Virus record (IMG/VR): IMGVR_UViG_3300032286_000719
Coordinates: 1-64,000 of that record
DNA: 64,000 nucleotides
Reading direction: 5' to 3' (one strand)
Origin: a virus
Shown: piece after piece, positions 45,101 through 52,583 of the stretch
Layout of the letters: every line of letters starts with the position of its first letter
Numbering within the stretch: position 1 is the stretch's first letter
The notes under the pieces: model-generated
Told to the model about the DNA's origin: nothing
The model's database searches: none
The model's input: the letters and a program-made list of their open reading frames with translations, nothing else
Translations under genes and position numbers: made by a program

Positions 45101-46831
45101 ACTGATGAACAAGTGGATGAAATGCCTAGTGAGACAGAGTTATTTGACATGATAGGTAAGTCTCCTGCAGACATGAGTCCTAAAGAATTAGCTGCACAAT
45201 CGTTTGTATTAGATGAATTCTTGAAATATTCCATGATGGCTAACCACATGTTTCAAGTTACACAAGGATCTAACTTTGATACAGCTACAATTAATGATCC
45301 ATATTTAGTAACTAAGAAACAAGTACAACTTGCTAAAGCACAAAAGACTATATTTTCTTCTGTAAATGAAGATGGTGATATAATCCCTGCTGTAGATGCT
45401 ATTCTTAGTAGTTCTTTTATAGGACCTCTTGCTGACACTATATATAATATACGTGATGCAAATGCTGAAATTCTTATATCTGATAAACCTAAGATAAGAG
45501 CTGTGCTAGAACCTGTTCTTATTCCTTATGCAGATCTTAATGATAGAGACTTCCTTAAGATTTCTCAGAAAACAGTGAATGATCTATTTGACTGGGCTGT
45601 ACAAAATAATAGAAAGCTTAACAACTCTATTAAGAAAATCTTATTAGGAACTGCAACAGAAAAAAGTGCTGCTAAACAACTTATTGAGTTTAGAGATAAA
45701 GTGTTAAAAGATAAGAATCATTCTTTGTTTGATAACTTGATTATCAACTCATTACAACTTGAAGCTGGTAATAAGATTATATTAGATGAATACAAACTAA
45801 GTGATGGTAATACTTATAAGAAAGAAGACATAAGCGAAGAGTTATTAAATAGATTAGGGTATCTTCCTAGACAAGTTAAAAAGATGATGAATATGTTTAT
45901 TCCTAAAGTGGATAACATTTCTATCAAAGGAAGAGATGGTAAAGTGTATGACCAAAACTTGATCATATATGGATTCGAAGAACTGAAAAAGAAACTTGGA
46001 GATGAGAACAAAGATCTTTATGGTAAACTTGTTAGACTTGCTGTAATACAGTCAGGACTTACTAACTCTCCTATTGCGTTCACTAATCTTCTTCCTTATG
46101 AAGACTTCAAAGAATTTTACAATCAAACGTTGTCAAATCTAGAAAATATACCTAATTTAGCTGACTTCAAGACATTAGATACAATGGAAAGAAACAACTG
46201 GAATAATACTAACATTGTATCTTATAGAAAAGGAAAGCTACAAGAAAGTAAATCAACTCCAGGAAGATGGTTTTATAAAGAAGAACAATTCTTAAGTAAA
46301 AAACTATCTAATAAAATGAAATCAGGAGAACTACCTAAAATGATTGTGTTCTCTAAAGGTTCAAAAGAAGGACGTAATGATTTTGTTTCATTCACTTGGG
46401 AAGATAAGATAACTAAGAACCAAAGAAAGAAAGCTAGAAGAACAGGTGATACAGCTCATATCAATAAAGGATTGTTTAAGAAAGTGTATACAGTGAATGA
46501 AGCTGGTAAAAGAGTTCCTTTGATTCAAGAATCTGAATATGATGGTAGAGTATATTTAAATTATGTATATAAAGCTATCAATGCTTGGGGTGATTCATTC
46601 AGAGCTCAAGAGTTTTATGGTAAAGAGTTTCCTTCAGAACGTTTATCAACAGTGTCTACACAATCTGTATTAGATAATGGATTCTTGAAAGTGACAAGAG
46701 AAGTGGAAGATAGTGAGATTGAATTGGCTCTTCTAGGTACAACACCTTCAATTGAAAAACCTGAAAATATTGCACAAGAAGAATGGGATGGTTTATCAGA
46801 TGAAGAAAAAATTAAAATAAAAGAATGTTAA
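33137..46831 (+). CDS. Giant virion protein with RNA-polymerase-like catalytic signature
   Basis: This 4564-residue protein fills 13.7 kb. The N-terminus has two hydrophobic Gly/Ala stretches (about 108-131 and 191-216) that could enter membranes. Coiled coils cover about 1015-1300. A zincin-like site with HEVFE at 2247-2251 lacks the second His of HExxH. Near residue 3629, FRIPTQ is followed 39 residues later by GSDFDIDKL (D3668, D3670, D3672). This matches the order RxPT ... NADFDGDQM of multisubunit RNA polymerase beta' chains, with Ile for Gly. Virion RNA polymerases of crAss-like phages (known from Cellulophaga phage phi14:2) are ejected to transcribe early genes. Other parts likely serve as ejection modules. 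Confidence 0.7.
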   Translation: MPDPTNINFAGRPYVRGPLDPNLPSSPNTGFPGQRSGKALTPDDMINMQNSQLDLNEIRPGKTYLADVAGDLTGRYDTVVYGANNEDAWGAQQSTISRGVNGILKGTSLAATTVVGGFAALGGAVASLFTGRMSDIWDNPVMQNIDKWNEKLDQEYLPNYYTDQEKNAEWYSPDNWFTANFLFDKVIKNSGFAVGAVISGNLASGALGAAGSGIGRGAAALEANQAFKAFSPLLKGTARAFSAGKNAEAAAILEGRISSIADITERTSKLAQIAQQTNQFGKINDVGRRIGIAVYSQGGESAFEGLQTSNEFRKQLIEKQTIDNFGVAPNEEQLRKIDQQVEKLGKASFLANMALLAATEYVQLPKLLGSTYAAERQAANNLAGMTGDVILKDGKYIAKEAAKTKFGKLYNTVKGVGKYVFDPKEMRQEIGQYAIQIGSQNYYSKAFQGKDANVLVDGVLYGMFGTDESGKDVGALVSKEGLEGGLIGGLTGGVMQAKANYKMDKAVKTNTAAFLEELNTTPTFKEAVQYKMDAVNRGVKLQEQQQDAIEQGEKLEAKDLNADMMHNYLSPRIKYGRIDMVMDDISEMRKESMSEEGMASLKQLGLANANDTSITFNARLSKFEQTAKNTEQIFNSTNLRYSGEILREYTLETKDGIRNLTIEEYNKLDKEDKAKAKANGKPILNEKGEKQRKYSDQVIDQMIYTASKVADYDVRIPEVSMLPVSQGVLVQDIINEELTNPESTALADKLAELDANPEVDTPEVKQDLIDSVELAMRRKEYLKEYNDLITNPSKYNQQREEFKDPEEIAKAKETISIKTKRGPRDIEIGTEYFLGKVTDKSKGGKDVYRAPRLIVLGRNEDGTIKVQDSDGVIHDVKESTLERYNLGKVESTLKNKKAKFYMEHWNTVYEFNFGAKTGGKQKGRIEYDPEENKMLFVYNNKKGERKEIEVTGDQFVPNKKKGFTEPMIKAIDELTAVQKQALAAFTSETDPRLDAKREARLAILTELFDELAGRQDKIQKTIDQKQKELTKAKEEYEALAKEIEEAGLDKRNKKVDKFKATTSRALENAMKLSRMQEQIEREIEDLTTDSEEIEATLAYITDMADNIDEYSTNFKDFMNELQEEILDLEILQETTKKQITILSKLGRETQNALDATIDYLSKLISNFESKYPNVPRLMGQDWVDFLKDNPNFLKLKPNYRSDLQMIDDIVAEMEDGEININETRLKDVIEHLDILQGSLDETQREIEAKEAILNKFRDIAEKYKQQKAEEKRLQNDLALRKEYLGTNSDAVQSFFSNEYYEASAKKDDLELVSSTVAVTRGKKGEQIREHHARANRFGFNMHKFANRDDIRGVVVTSKTEETLGIEGLMNHLTDGGRAVDDKGKPIDPNKIIALVMVQDNGDGTITMVDENGTPFTADQLADPINNAIYQVFPNSELEANYRNPEGDIERGSMFRKQTEDGSLTDAQKSLQLQYAKWRDDRLKEIKLPEAQPVSESFGIPDYVTRLDEKGKEVRDLDARVAVTETGMVSESDLLEDNVLMVATKNDSVTYGNVTFNTPQGRVFLKVPGGLLKLKNRQLNEKEVNAIYDVMLQVTKNTQRDGTTKTKETQYLFDWLKTIVYWGIPRNTQTGERKENPGYNSVWFEDVTEGNKSFTKLFMSGIGAEPFDFTTTGLQNKENEIKAVLRGMYNNVNATLVNERSFRDDYTEILGIDENGEPIKKEWDNYQTYLLSPEGRTADEIPLVTQVRPLTNPDIPNKKGIYFTMDSISDDFEIPKAPPVATAAPAPKAPAKPNVKKDALERIKNTVTTEEDIEPFMDGIFNIIDQDKYIAWQETLDQEELAIDLGNLLEGVEQDEAKIYNITSKYLLNKYIDQLLAEANKTAAAAPAATTAATQKEYDLEGGENNYALGKYGNLSFKMNGQEFVDTNEEKGFTITFVGSTMDAFMNDRGITDQEEAKAIVYGAILAKLRPQLDALKTKTKVPAANAPQTTFQLNGLAENTVQIGGYGKIVFTLDGKKFNETGDGFNIQFGSYDGEVTKGVMQAKGITQPEAQELIGNDIYAKVYTQLEAMKVPVEPPLATPFTPNVPPDVIGADEYANFIDNGIVTEDRINSIAEKIKNNEQLSPKEMEIFTDKTSEINAKLADEEVVVPTPPTQPKTTGAQMLASRQRKQAPDDSAMRVVLAEQARKFQGEDWSKLEEGIKKMLPNVPIYRVKNIIQATNGRQAWGMLHNGAIYIYENAEVGTVYHEVFEAVWKMFADPSEKEAILKEFASRPGTFVDRETGKTVEYKYATAFQIKEELAEEFRDAVLNDKLGIPNESKSLIGRLFSQLIDFIKSFFTGNNAQRNTRELFNKIGNGYYNTYNPYMSQLAYAKVGIIDIENATADITSDLRVEGIPGVQLHEVIEEMTFITLKDMIDRKESLFNVVKPRQKELYQMLQVRMSDVIGHQIDLVEDNMADGTTTKKDGAKQKNDLEALYINVFDKWDDIIELHKQKLKTFDIQFDENDELVLGDEDASGKSDWQDARKIDSFRKANGAVKLLLGTLPVSYVDTTDGVRKLRNKRSSIGGAILLPADEVFIKLKNKLHNSLSPNEMLATLKDMAKTDPTYENLYARLTKTSPSATIDFKSFDQSTIQLFSAFWKAMKSQNADAISVFVLPGGEVIVSDSTLTSAAKQAKRDMTTDMIDKIKSDSKLFTYDNKTGRYFATDVIKSMQLTGSDLSSYTKLLEELGIEFNIKDIKKLKDDKLLNFTDAVEGIKQTFIELNDQGKAKTEAEIAADEANGEVARGITVLTPRTLNIEGRLMQLGLTKAFIENKSFESTYFNMNGERTQTYIGVNALSSLHNVLSKLNNIKELDTQPEYSQYRYLRTDVFAKGSVLLQKMFNLDPKKGTGNRIKGTEDLGKSVYIDGMDNQRKGKKKESSKLTAKERIVQELNLNVNGYYLNLVPGDASIEWAVKMGEFLNGKSFIDGKHYEIFKNYFMSELELARDDRFVVEGKKATDLRFFKAILGEELNNEITSDKYKNTPAEEVYDAFESKIKRAVDAFIEQDAKDTRELLGDYGIVFYSDEGLTIEDVEFENSSDIKLTEESLQDRLKLLSVNYMIANIEMHKILYSDPYQYSDELKRIKNFNSPRQALMTGSQDINDALDAVYNKGYKPGDAGYTDMNNEFFRAITMGDVLSASDLKDYDPYKETDGGGYILDKANRIFGIRSGEWTEANEAQYRHDIEYMELVKAGATKRELERFDRKSPNVASTYTPRKPIVSGNKQDGRNYNDVVLHKFALLPLSFRLLHKMNPNSNAIKLYDKMMNENIDYAVFETGVKVGAEKISPLYDKDGNFDETPFEDPNALIDIYEKQAVSKIPFSIMGVQAEIPSKEANYVTQGSQITKLVTMDFMEAGVPIDFETKDSKGNVITDFNARFIKWMGMSEAEKNDSSELYRDIKHNQELLQAKIENGYKTLLKKLGIKETIGANGKKSFRISDVNKLVDTLEDEILKREVNYNITDAFNGFKNGDVVLEATPAYQQIRNILYSIADKNVTSPKISGGMKVQIPNTLLESKRPGQQVVKGKNVYSSDLLRFYSRNENGKPINVCQIMVAPWFKSTMSEDELIDYFNNDPEGKKEFQAIMGVAFRIPTQKQNSIDVFEIAKFLPEGYKDSVVIPSELVMKAGSDFDIDKLSIYLKNIYPGEDGKPKVIPYLGIGEKAIAKFGKMYDDGAFNEYLRSKKLLQKGESVDKLMEAIFPEDYSFQREDVIEDLYRQSLENEYIDSLQKLVSNDLNFDNLIKPNSADDLKGLSKEINDKLGNPEIDYGDVKNMLSRTFMTNLRHAFVTGKYAIGIAAVNQTNNAQNQRTPIFIDPEKIETIVNEEDREWLGDGKIKFKEYNSIMVNGERYATLSKIKSADNKTYISDTIGQFIDGYVDIAKGPWIMRLGATPNVASTWLFLAKVGVPIKTVGYFMNQPIVREYLKTIQNNGYSWLFIDNFVADAKYEYLTDEQVDEMPSETELFDMIGKSPADMSPKELAAQSFVLDEFLKYSMMANHMFQVTQGSNFDTATINDPYLVTKKQVQLAKAQKTIFSSVNEDGDIIPAVDAILSSSFIGPLADTIYNIRDANAEILISDKPKIRAVLEPVLIPYADLNDRDFLKISQKTVNDLFDWAVQNNRKLNNSIKKILLGTATEKSAAKQLIEFRDKVLKDKNHSLFDNLIINSLQLEAGNKIILDEYKLSDGNTYKKEDISEELLNRLGYLPRQVKKMMNMFIPKVDNISIKGRDGKVYDQNLIIYGFEELKKKLGDENKDLYGKLVRLAVIQSGLTNSPIAFTNLLPYEDFKEFYNQTLSNLENIPNLADFKTLDTMERNNWNNTNIVSYRKGKLQESKSTPGRWFYKEEQFLSKKLSNKMKSGELPKMIVFSKGSKEGRNDFVSFTWEDKITKNQRKKARRTGDTAHINKGLFKKVYTVNEAGKRVPLIQESEYDGRVYLNYVYKAINAWGDSFRAQEFYGKEFPSERLSTVSTQSVLDNGFLKVTREVEDSEIELALLGTTPSIEKPENIAQEEWDGLSDEEKIKIKEC

Positions 46832-46832
46832 T

Positions 46833-49800
46833 ATGGCATATTGTGTAAACAGAAGCTCACCAGAGTTTAAAGCATTAGCTGAACAATCTAATATCAATCC
46901 AGTAATTCTTGCTGCAAAGGTTTCTTTGTGGCAAGAAAAGAATGGATTAGATAGCTTTCCTAACTTGGATGACATAGAGATCAAGTCATTTCCTAAACTT
47001 GATATTAAACCTGAAGAGTTTGTTTCTCTTCAATTAGAGGATATGCCTGCGTCTAAAGCTTCTGATCAGACAGTTTCTTTAATGAGAGCTGTAGCTAAAC
47101 AGATGGATGTAGATATACAATCGCTAGATGAATATGCTAAAGGTAATCCTGATATAAATGTTAAAGGAATAAATGGACTTGCTGATCTATTTAAAGGAGT
47201 GATAGCTGTTGCCCAGGGTAAGGAAAACTATGCTATAACAGAAGAGGTGATACACATAGCTACAGCTATCATAGAACAAACTAACCCAAGAGTTATTACA
47301 GAAATGATCTCTAAGATAGGTAGATTCAAAATCTATGATGAGACATTAAAAGCTTACAAAAATAATAAGGCATATCAACTATCTAATGGTAAACCAGACA
47401 TCAGAAAGATAAAAAAGGAAGCTGTGGATAAACTTATAGCTGAATTGATTATCAATGAATCTGAAGGCTCTACACAGTTTCCTGAGTTAATGGATGAAGC
47501 TAATCGTTCTATGATTCAGAAATTTTTTGATTTTATTCTTGATTTAATTAAATTACAATATAGAAAGTCTAATATAGATATATTCCAACAAACTTCTAAT
47601 AGAGTGTTGTCTGGTAAAGTGGGTGGTATAGTTTCTGATATAACTAATGGTGGTATATTCTATCAAGTTAAGAACTCTGCTGTAGATAAACTTTATGATA
47701 TAATTGCAGATTTCAATGAAAGAATAACATTAGTTGATCAAACAATAAACGCAGCAGGTGAAACAATACCTAGACACTATGAAATTGATGGACTGCCTGA
47801 ACAGATTCCTTCTGTAACAGCAAAACTTAAAAAGAGTAGTAAAATGCCTGATAGAACTGATCTTCAGAAGTTCTTAGATGATCAGAAAAAAGATTGGGGA
47901 ACTGAGATACATGATTACATAGACAAATACATTACTAATAATCTTATTGATAAGAATGGATATAAATTAGCTACTCCTTTAAATGATGCGATAGCAACTA
48001 AACTTACTCCTAAAATTAAAGAACGAGTAGAACAATTTAGTAAAGAGCTTATCAACTCTTATGAGCCAGGTACACGTTTTATATTAGAAGCAAAAGCAAT
48101 TAATGAAAAGGTGAAAGGTAAACTTGCATCTAAAATTGACTTCATTGCTATTGAGCCTTATACAAAAGAAGATGGTACAGAGGATGTTAAAGTGGATATC
48201 CTTGACTGGAAAACTACATCTGTGAACAAAAGTCTTGATGAAGATATCCATTGGGGTAAACAGAAAGATTGGAAAGCTCAGATGGGTGAGTATACAAAAA
48301 TGCTTTACAACTATGGATTGAAGCCTAATCAATTGAGAAAGGCCAGAATGATTCCTTTTGTAATAAATTATAAATACGCTGTTGAAGGAAAACCTGAAAG
48401 TGGATTCTCTGCTCCTACATCAATGGAGATAGGTAAGTTGAATTCATTAGAAGAAACAAACTTATATTTACTTCCTGTTCCTATCAATTCAGAAACTACA
48501 GGTAATGCAAAGATTGATTCTCTTGTTAAATCATTAAGAGAGCAATGGGAAAAACTATATAAGAAACCAGTGCCTGCTGAAGATAGATATGCTAAGATTT
48601 TAGAAATCAATAAGTTAAGTGATGCTATTCGTAATCTACATGTTAGATTAAACTTCTCACCTCTTGTAACTGTAGGTAAATCATTCTTGAATAACGCAAG
48701 AACTGCATTAGATGACTTTGCTAATGTAGACTATGAAACAATAAGTAAAGAGGAGCTAGATAAAAAACTAGGGGACTTAATTGAGTATGGTGCTAGTGCT
48801 GTAAAGTTTACATCAATGGACCAAGTGTTTCTTTCTCAATATGAAAGAGAAGGAATGACTGATGAAAACAAAAAGACATTAAAGGAACTAGAGCATATAT
48901 CTTCTATGGCAGGCAGAATGTTGAATGAGATTTCTGAATTACAGAGTCAATACGCTGTACACTTAGGAATGAAAGAAGGCATCACTACAGAGAAAACAAA
49001 AGAAACTATACTTAATGCTGAAAGAGAGATTGATGGTTTTGCTAAGACATTCTTAGAAGGATCTAAACTTTCTGCTAAAATCATCAAGCTTGCTTCTAAT
49101 TTAATTATGAATGCAAAGAGTCTTGTAAACATTGAGTTTGCTAGAAAAATGAAGGAGTATGAAAAAATACTTATTCCATTAGAGAAAGAAGCTGCAGCCA
49201 GAGGTGTGAAAGCATTTGACTTGATTGGGACAATGTCTCCAACAGGATTAAATCTTATCAAGAAGTTTGATCCAGCATTCTGGACTGAAATGAAAGATGC
49301 TAGAGAGAAACGTGATAAATCTTTCTTCTTAAAGAACATGAATATCACTGAGTATGATAAACTTTCTAAAGCTGCAATTGAAAAAGGATTGGCAGATCTT
49401 GATAAAACTGTATTCTCAAATGATGCAGAGGAAGATTCATTACAACGTTCTTGGAGAAAAGCTAAACTTAGAGACTCATTAGATATACACAGTGAGAAAT
49501 TTGATGGATATGATAACTACAGATTCAAACAGTTGTTCAGAGAAACAATGATTGAAGAAGGACATCTATCTAAAGAGTATGAAGACTTACGTAAAAACAA
49601 AGCTGCACATGATGTATGGCAATTTTTTACTGACTTAAATGTTAAAGCTGCTAAAATGGGATACCTTGATAAACAAGGAAGTTCTTTCTTTCCATTAATA
49701 GAAGCTACAATGCTTCAGAAGTTTGCACAAACAGATGACCTGTCTGCTCAAGCAAAAGAATCTTTGTGGACAGACTTTTATCAAACTAGGATAAATGAAG

Positions 49801-51668
49801 AACAGAATCTTTCTAAGATAGATCCTGAGACAGGTAAGGTGAGAAAATCAATTCCTAAATACTTTACTCGAACAGATAAATCTGTAAATCAATTGTCTAC
49901 AGATCTTAATAAGATTGGGGCACTGTGGGTTAAGTCTTTATTTGAATATGAGAGTTCTAAAAACTTAGAGAACACTCTACTTACATTACATGCTGTTGAG
50001 AAAGCTAAAGGAAGTCTTATAGTTGAGAATGGTGTGGTTCAGTTTACAGATGGAGAGTTAAGTGTAAATGAATCAGAGAACAAGAACGCAGATGTATTAA
50101 GAACAATCATTGATGATGGACTGTATAAACTAGGACAAGATCTTGGGTCATTAGGAAATGTTGGTTTTGCTACACTTGGAGAAAAACTTGGTAAGACAGA
50201 AGAAGAAAAAGAAGCAAAGGCAGTGAATGCTAAAAAGCTGTTAAGTAATGCTGACTCATTAACTAGATCTCTTGCTGTTGGTCTTAAACCTCTTATTGCT
50301 ATAGCTAACTTTGTAGGATATAATTTCCAGGCATTTGTTAATGAAGGAACTATGTATTCATTTAAAGAATTTCAAAAGAACAACTTCAAGGTTGTTACAG
50401 GAAATAACTTCAGTGTAATACAAAAAGGACTTCTAGATCTTATTGTACCATTGAATGAAGATGTAACTACAGAAGAAAGAAGAAAAATAGCTAAGAAACA
50501 AGGACTTGGTAAATACTTATCTACATGGACATTTACTGATGTGATGATGTCAACTAACTCTTTTGCTGAGAGAAGATTACAAATGGGTAATGCATTGAGC
50601 ATTATTGATAACTCAATGGTGGTAGATGGTAAGATTGTGAACATAGTTCAATATCTAAAACAGCAAGATAGAAATGCTAGAAAAGGATTGTCTGAGAGTG
50701 AAAGAAAGGCTTTGGAAAAATCATTCAAAGAGAGAGTAAAAGAACTAAAAGAATCTTCTTCATTAGATAAGGTGGCTACCATTGAAAATGATGAGGTGAT
50801 TATTCCAGGAGTGAGTGATCTTGAACTTGCTAAATTCAGAACAATGATTGTTGAGTATGGTAGAAAGCTTAATGGACAGATGAATGAAGACAATAAAGCT
50901 GGCTATAGAAGAGATACTATATTCAGTTCATTCATGATGTTCAAGAACTGGATGCCTAAATTGGTTGCTGAGCATACATTAGGAATTGACAAGAATGCAG
51001 AACTTGATAAATGGGAGTATGGTAGAACTAGAGCATTTGTTAAAACCTGGCAACATGTAGGGTTTAGAAACATAGCAAAAATGAGAGCCATCATAACTGG
51101 TACTGATGAAGGATTGCAAATTCTTAATGAAATGCTTGAAGCTAAGAAGTTGGACTATTTCAAAAAGACTGGTCAAGAATTAGAGATTACAGAAGAAGAG
51201 TTTCAAGATCTTATAAGAGAACAGATAGCTAATCAAATGAAAGAACTATATTTATTATTTAGTGTAATAGGTTTAGTTATTGCAGCTAAAGCAGCTGAAC
51301 CACCAGAAGATGCTACAGATGAAGAAAAGAATAAATACAAATGGACTCTAAAACTTGTAAACAAAGTGTCTGATGAGATTACATTCTATTACAATCCTCT
51401 ATCATTTGAAAGTATGACAAAAGGATCTGTAATTCCATCTCTTGGACTTTTAACTAGAGCTACACAAGTGATGTGGTATACAAGTAGAGAAATGTATGGA
51501 GAAGCAACAGATGATGAACAGATGATTGAGAAGTCACATCCTACTAAATATTTCTTTAATATGATTCCTGTAGCTGCACAATTTCAAAATGAACTACTTC
51601 CTTATTTATATCCAGAACTAGCTAAAGAACAAGGCATAAGAGTTACTGGTGAAGCTAGATCTAGATAA
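46833..51668 (+). CDS. Virion cargo protein with PD-(D/E)XK nuclease domain
   Basis: Within this 1611-residue protein, residues about 350-500 carry a complete RecB/Cas4-type PD-(D/E)XK set: H360 in TEIHDYID, D436 in ASKIDFIAI, D458-W-K460 in ILDWKTTS, and Q483-xxx-Y487 in AQMGEYTKML. Such domains are Mg-dependent DNA nucleases. An EEVIH motif lies near residue 137. The remainder is helical, with a hydrophobic segment near the C-terminus (LYLLFSVIGLVIAAKAA). It begins one base after the RNA polymerase-like gene and ends the cargo block. Roles could be host DNA degradation on entry or genome end processing. Translational coupling with the giant gene is likely. Confidence 0.7.
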   Translation: MAYCVNRSSPEFKALAEQSNINPVILAAKVSLWQEKNGLDSFPNLDDIEIKSFPKLDIKPEEFVSLQLEDMPASKASDQTVSLMRAVAKQMDVDIQSLDEYAKGNPDINVKGINGLADLFKGVIAVAQGKENYAITEEVIHIATAIIEQTNPRVITEMISKIGRFKIYDETLKAYKNNKAYQLSNGKPDIRKIKKEAVDKLIAELIINESEGSTQFPELMDEANRSMIQKFFDFILDLIKLQYRKSNIDIFQQTSNRVLSGKVGGIVSDITNGGIFYQVKNSAVDKLYDIIADFNERITLVDQTINAAGETIPRHYEIDGLPEQIPSVTAKLKKSSKMPDRTDLQKFLDDQKKDWGTEIHDYIDKYITNNLIDKNGYKLATPLNDAIATKLTPKIKERVEQFSKELINSYEPGTRFILEAKAINEKVKGKLASKIDFIAIEPYTKEDGTEDVKVDILDWKTTSVNKSLDEDIHWGKQKDWKAQMGEYTKMLYNYGLKPNQLRKARMIPFVINYKYAVEGKPESGFSAPTSMEIGKLNSLEETNLYLLPVPINSETTGNAKIDSLVKSLREQWEKLYKKPVPAEDRYAKILEINKLSDAIRNLHVRLNFSPLVTVGKSFLNNARTALDDFANVDYETISKEELDKKLGDLIEYGASAVKFTSMDQVFLSQYEREGMTDENKKTLKELEHISSMAGRMLNEISELQSQYAVHLGMKEGITTEKTKETILNAEREIDGFAKTFLEGSKLSAKIIKLASNLIMNAKSLVNIEFARKMKEYEKILIPLEKEAAARGVKAFDLIGTMSPTGLNLIKKFDPAFWTEMKDAREKRDKSFFLKNMNITEYDKLSKAAIEKGLADLDKTVFSNDAEEDSLQRSWRKAKLRDSLDIHSEKFDGYDNYRFKQLFRETMIEEGHLSKEYEDLRKNKAAHDVWQFFTDLNVKAAKMGYLDKQGSSFFPLIEATMLQKFAQTDDLSAQAKESLWTDFYQTRINEEQNLSKIDPETGKVRKSIPKYFTRTDKSVNQLSTDLNKIGALWVKSLFEYESSKNLENTLLTLHAVEKAKGSLIVENGVVQFTDGELSVNESENKNADVLRTIIDDGLYKLGQDLGSLGNVGFATLGEKLGKTEEEKEAKAVNAKKLLSNADSLTRSLAVGLKPLIAIANFVGYNFQAFVNEGTMYSFKEFQKNNFKVVTGNNFSVIQKGLLDLIVPLNEDVTTEERRKIAKKQGLGKYLSTWTFTDVMMSTNSFAERRLQMGNALSIIDNSMVVDGKIVNIVQYLKQQDRNARKGLSESERKALEKSFKERVKELKESSSLDKVATIENDEVIIPGVSDLELAKFRTMIVEYGRKLNGQMNEDNKAGYRRDTIFSSFMMFKNWMPKLVAEHTLGIDKNAELDKWEYGRTRAFVKTWQHVGFRNIAKMRAIITGTDEGLQILNEMLEAKKLDYFKKTGQELEITEEEFQDLIREQIANQMKELYLLFSVIGLVIAAKAAEPPEDATDEEKNKYKWTLKLVNKVSDEITFYYNPLSFESMTKGSVIPSLGLLTRATQVMWYTSREMYGEATDDEQMIEKSHPTKYFFNMIPVAAQFQNELLPYLYPELAKEQGIRVTGEARSR

Positions 51669-51701
51669 CGCTATATTATATCATTTATTTGATACACCCT
51701 C

Positions 51702-51732
51702 TTTCAAAATACATAATTAATAATTAAATTTG
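51702..51732 (+). promoter_or_regulatory. Candidate promoter before the lysis/fiber genes
   Basis: TTTC (51702-51705), 19 bases, then TAAATTTG (51725-51732) only six bases from the ATG at 51738. The -7 box fits TAnnTTTG exactly; the -33 box is off by one base. TTTGCT follows as in the 30372 candidate. A start so close to the ATG would give a nearly leaderless mRNA. Confidence 0.35.
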
Positions 51733-51737
51733 CTCAC

Positions 51738-52127
51738 ATGAGAACAGCTGCAATTTGCCCAACCTGTGCTACGTATGAGAATGCTAAATGCATTATATAC
51801 AATGGCCCAATCCTTACTAATATAAATGTAAATCCTTTAGAGGATCTACCAACTATATTAGCAAAGATAAATACTAACTTAGTACCAAAAACTGGTACCA
51901 CTGCTCCTAGCATCCCTGCTATATATCTAGGACAAACTTATTTAAATACAACCACAAAGCTGCTATACTTTGCTAAGTCTGTAGGTACAGGAGCAACAGA
52001 CTGGAATCTTGTATTAACAGCACCTACTGTCACTCCTCAATTTGCTAACAACTCTGCTGCAGTATTTGCTGGTTTAGTTCCTGGACAAATATATCGTACA
52101 GGAGATCTTCTTAAAATAGTTCATTAA
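51738..52127 (+). CDS. Small fiber/adaptor protein
   Basis: This 129-residue protein starts with a CPTC pair and the adaptor motif YNGPILTNINVNPLEDLPTI (about 21-40), the same outline as in the fibers at 5737, 6838 and 8118. The second half is a beta-rich Thr/Asn domain (GQTYLNTTTKLLYFAKSV, DWNLVLTAP). It lacks a Thr/Ser linker. It may be a short fiber or an adaptor piece. It is separated from the holin by 18 bases. Confidence 0.55.
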   Translation: MRTAAICPTCATYENAKCIIYNGPILTNINVNPLEDLPTILAKINTNLVPKTGTTAPSIPAIYLGQTYLNTTTKLLYFAKSVGTGATDWNLVLTAPTVTPQFANNSAAVFAGLVPGQIYRTGDLLKIVH

Positions 52128-52145
52128 CAATCTATTGCTCCCTAA

Positions 52146-52583
52146 ATGAAAACATTTCTTTTACAACTATTAACAGCCCTACTTTTATTCTTTGCACCAA
52201 TTCAACAGTTAGTTATTGTTGTAGGTCTAGCAATCTTGTGTGACACATTCACAGGTATTTATAAATCAGTTAAATTACATGGATGGAAATCTATTCGTAG
52301 TAGAAAGTTATCAAACATAATAAGCAAAATGGTTCTTTATGAGGTGGCAATTATTGTCCTCTATCCAATTGATAAATTTTTATTGAACGAACTATTACTA
52401 AACATTGTTTCAGTTCAATACTTTTCTACAAAAGTTGCATGTGTTCTTCTTATTCTTGTAGAAATAACATCAATTAAAGAAAACATAGAAGCAGCTTTAA
52501 AGATTGACATTTGGAAAACATTAAAAAACTTTATCAAAAGAGCAAAAGAAGTATCAAATAACTACGATGAAATCAAAAATTAA
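52146..52583 (+). CDS. Holin
   Basis: A 145-residue membrane protein with three or four predicted transmembrane helices: about 3-19 (LLQLLTALLLFFAPI), 21-38 (LVIVVGLAILCDTFTGIY), 60-85 and 95-115. The motif LxxCDTFTGIYKSxK after the second helix and a charged C-terminal tail (KNFIKRAKEVSNN) fit phage holins of the Bacteroidota / TcdE-like superfamily. It overlaps the spanin-like gene by 17 bases and sits two genes before the endolysin, as a lysis cassette would. It should form lethal holes in the inner membrane at the end of infection. Confidence 0.75.
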   Translation: MKTFLLQLLTALLLFFAPIQQLVIVVGLAILCDTFTGIYKSVKLHGWKSIRSRKLSNIISKMVLYEVAIIVLYPIDKFLLNELLLNIVSVQYFSTKVACVLLILVEITSIKENIEAALKIDIWKTLKNFIKRAKEVSNNYDEIKN

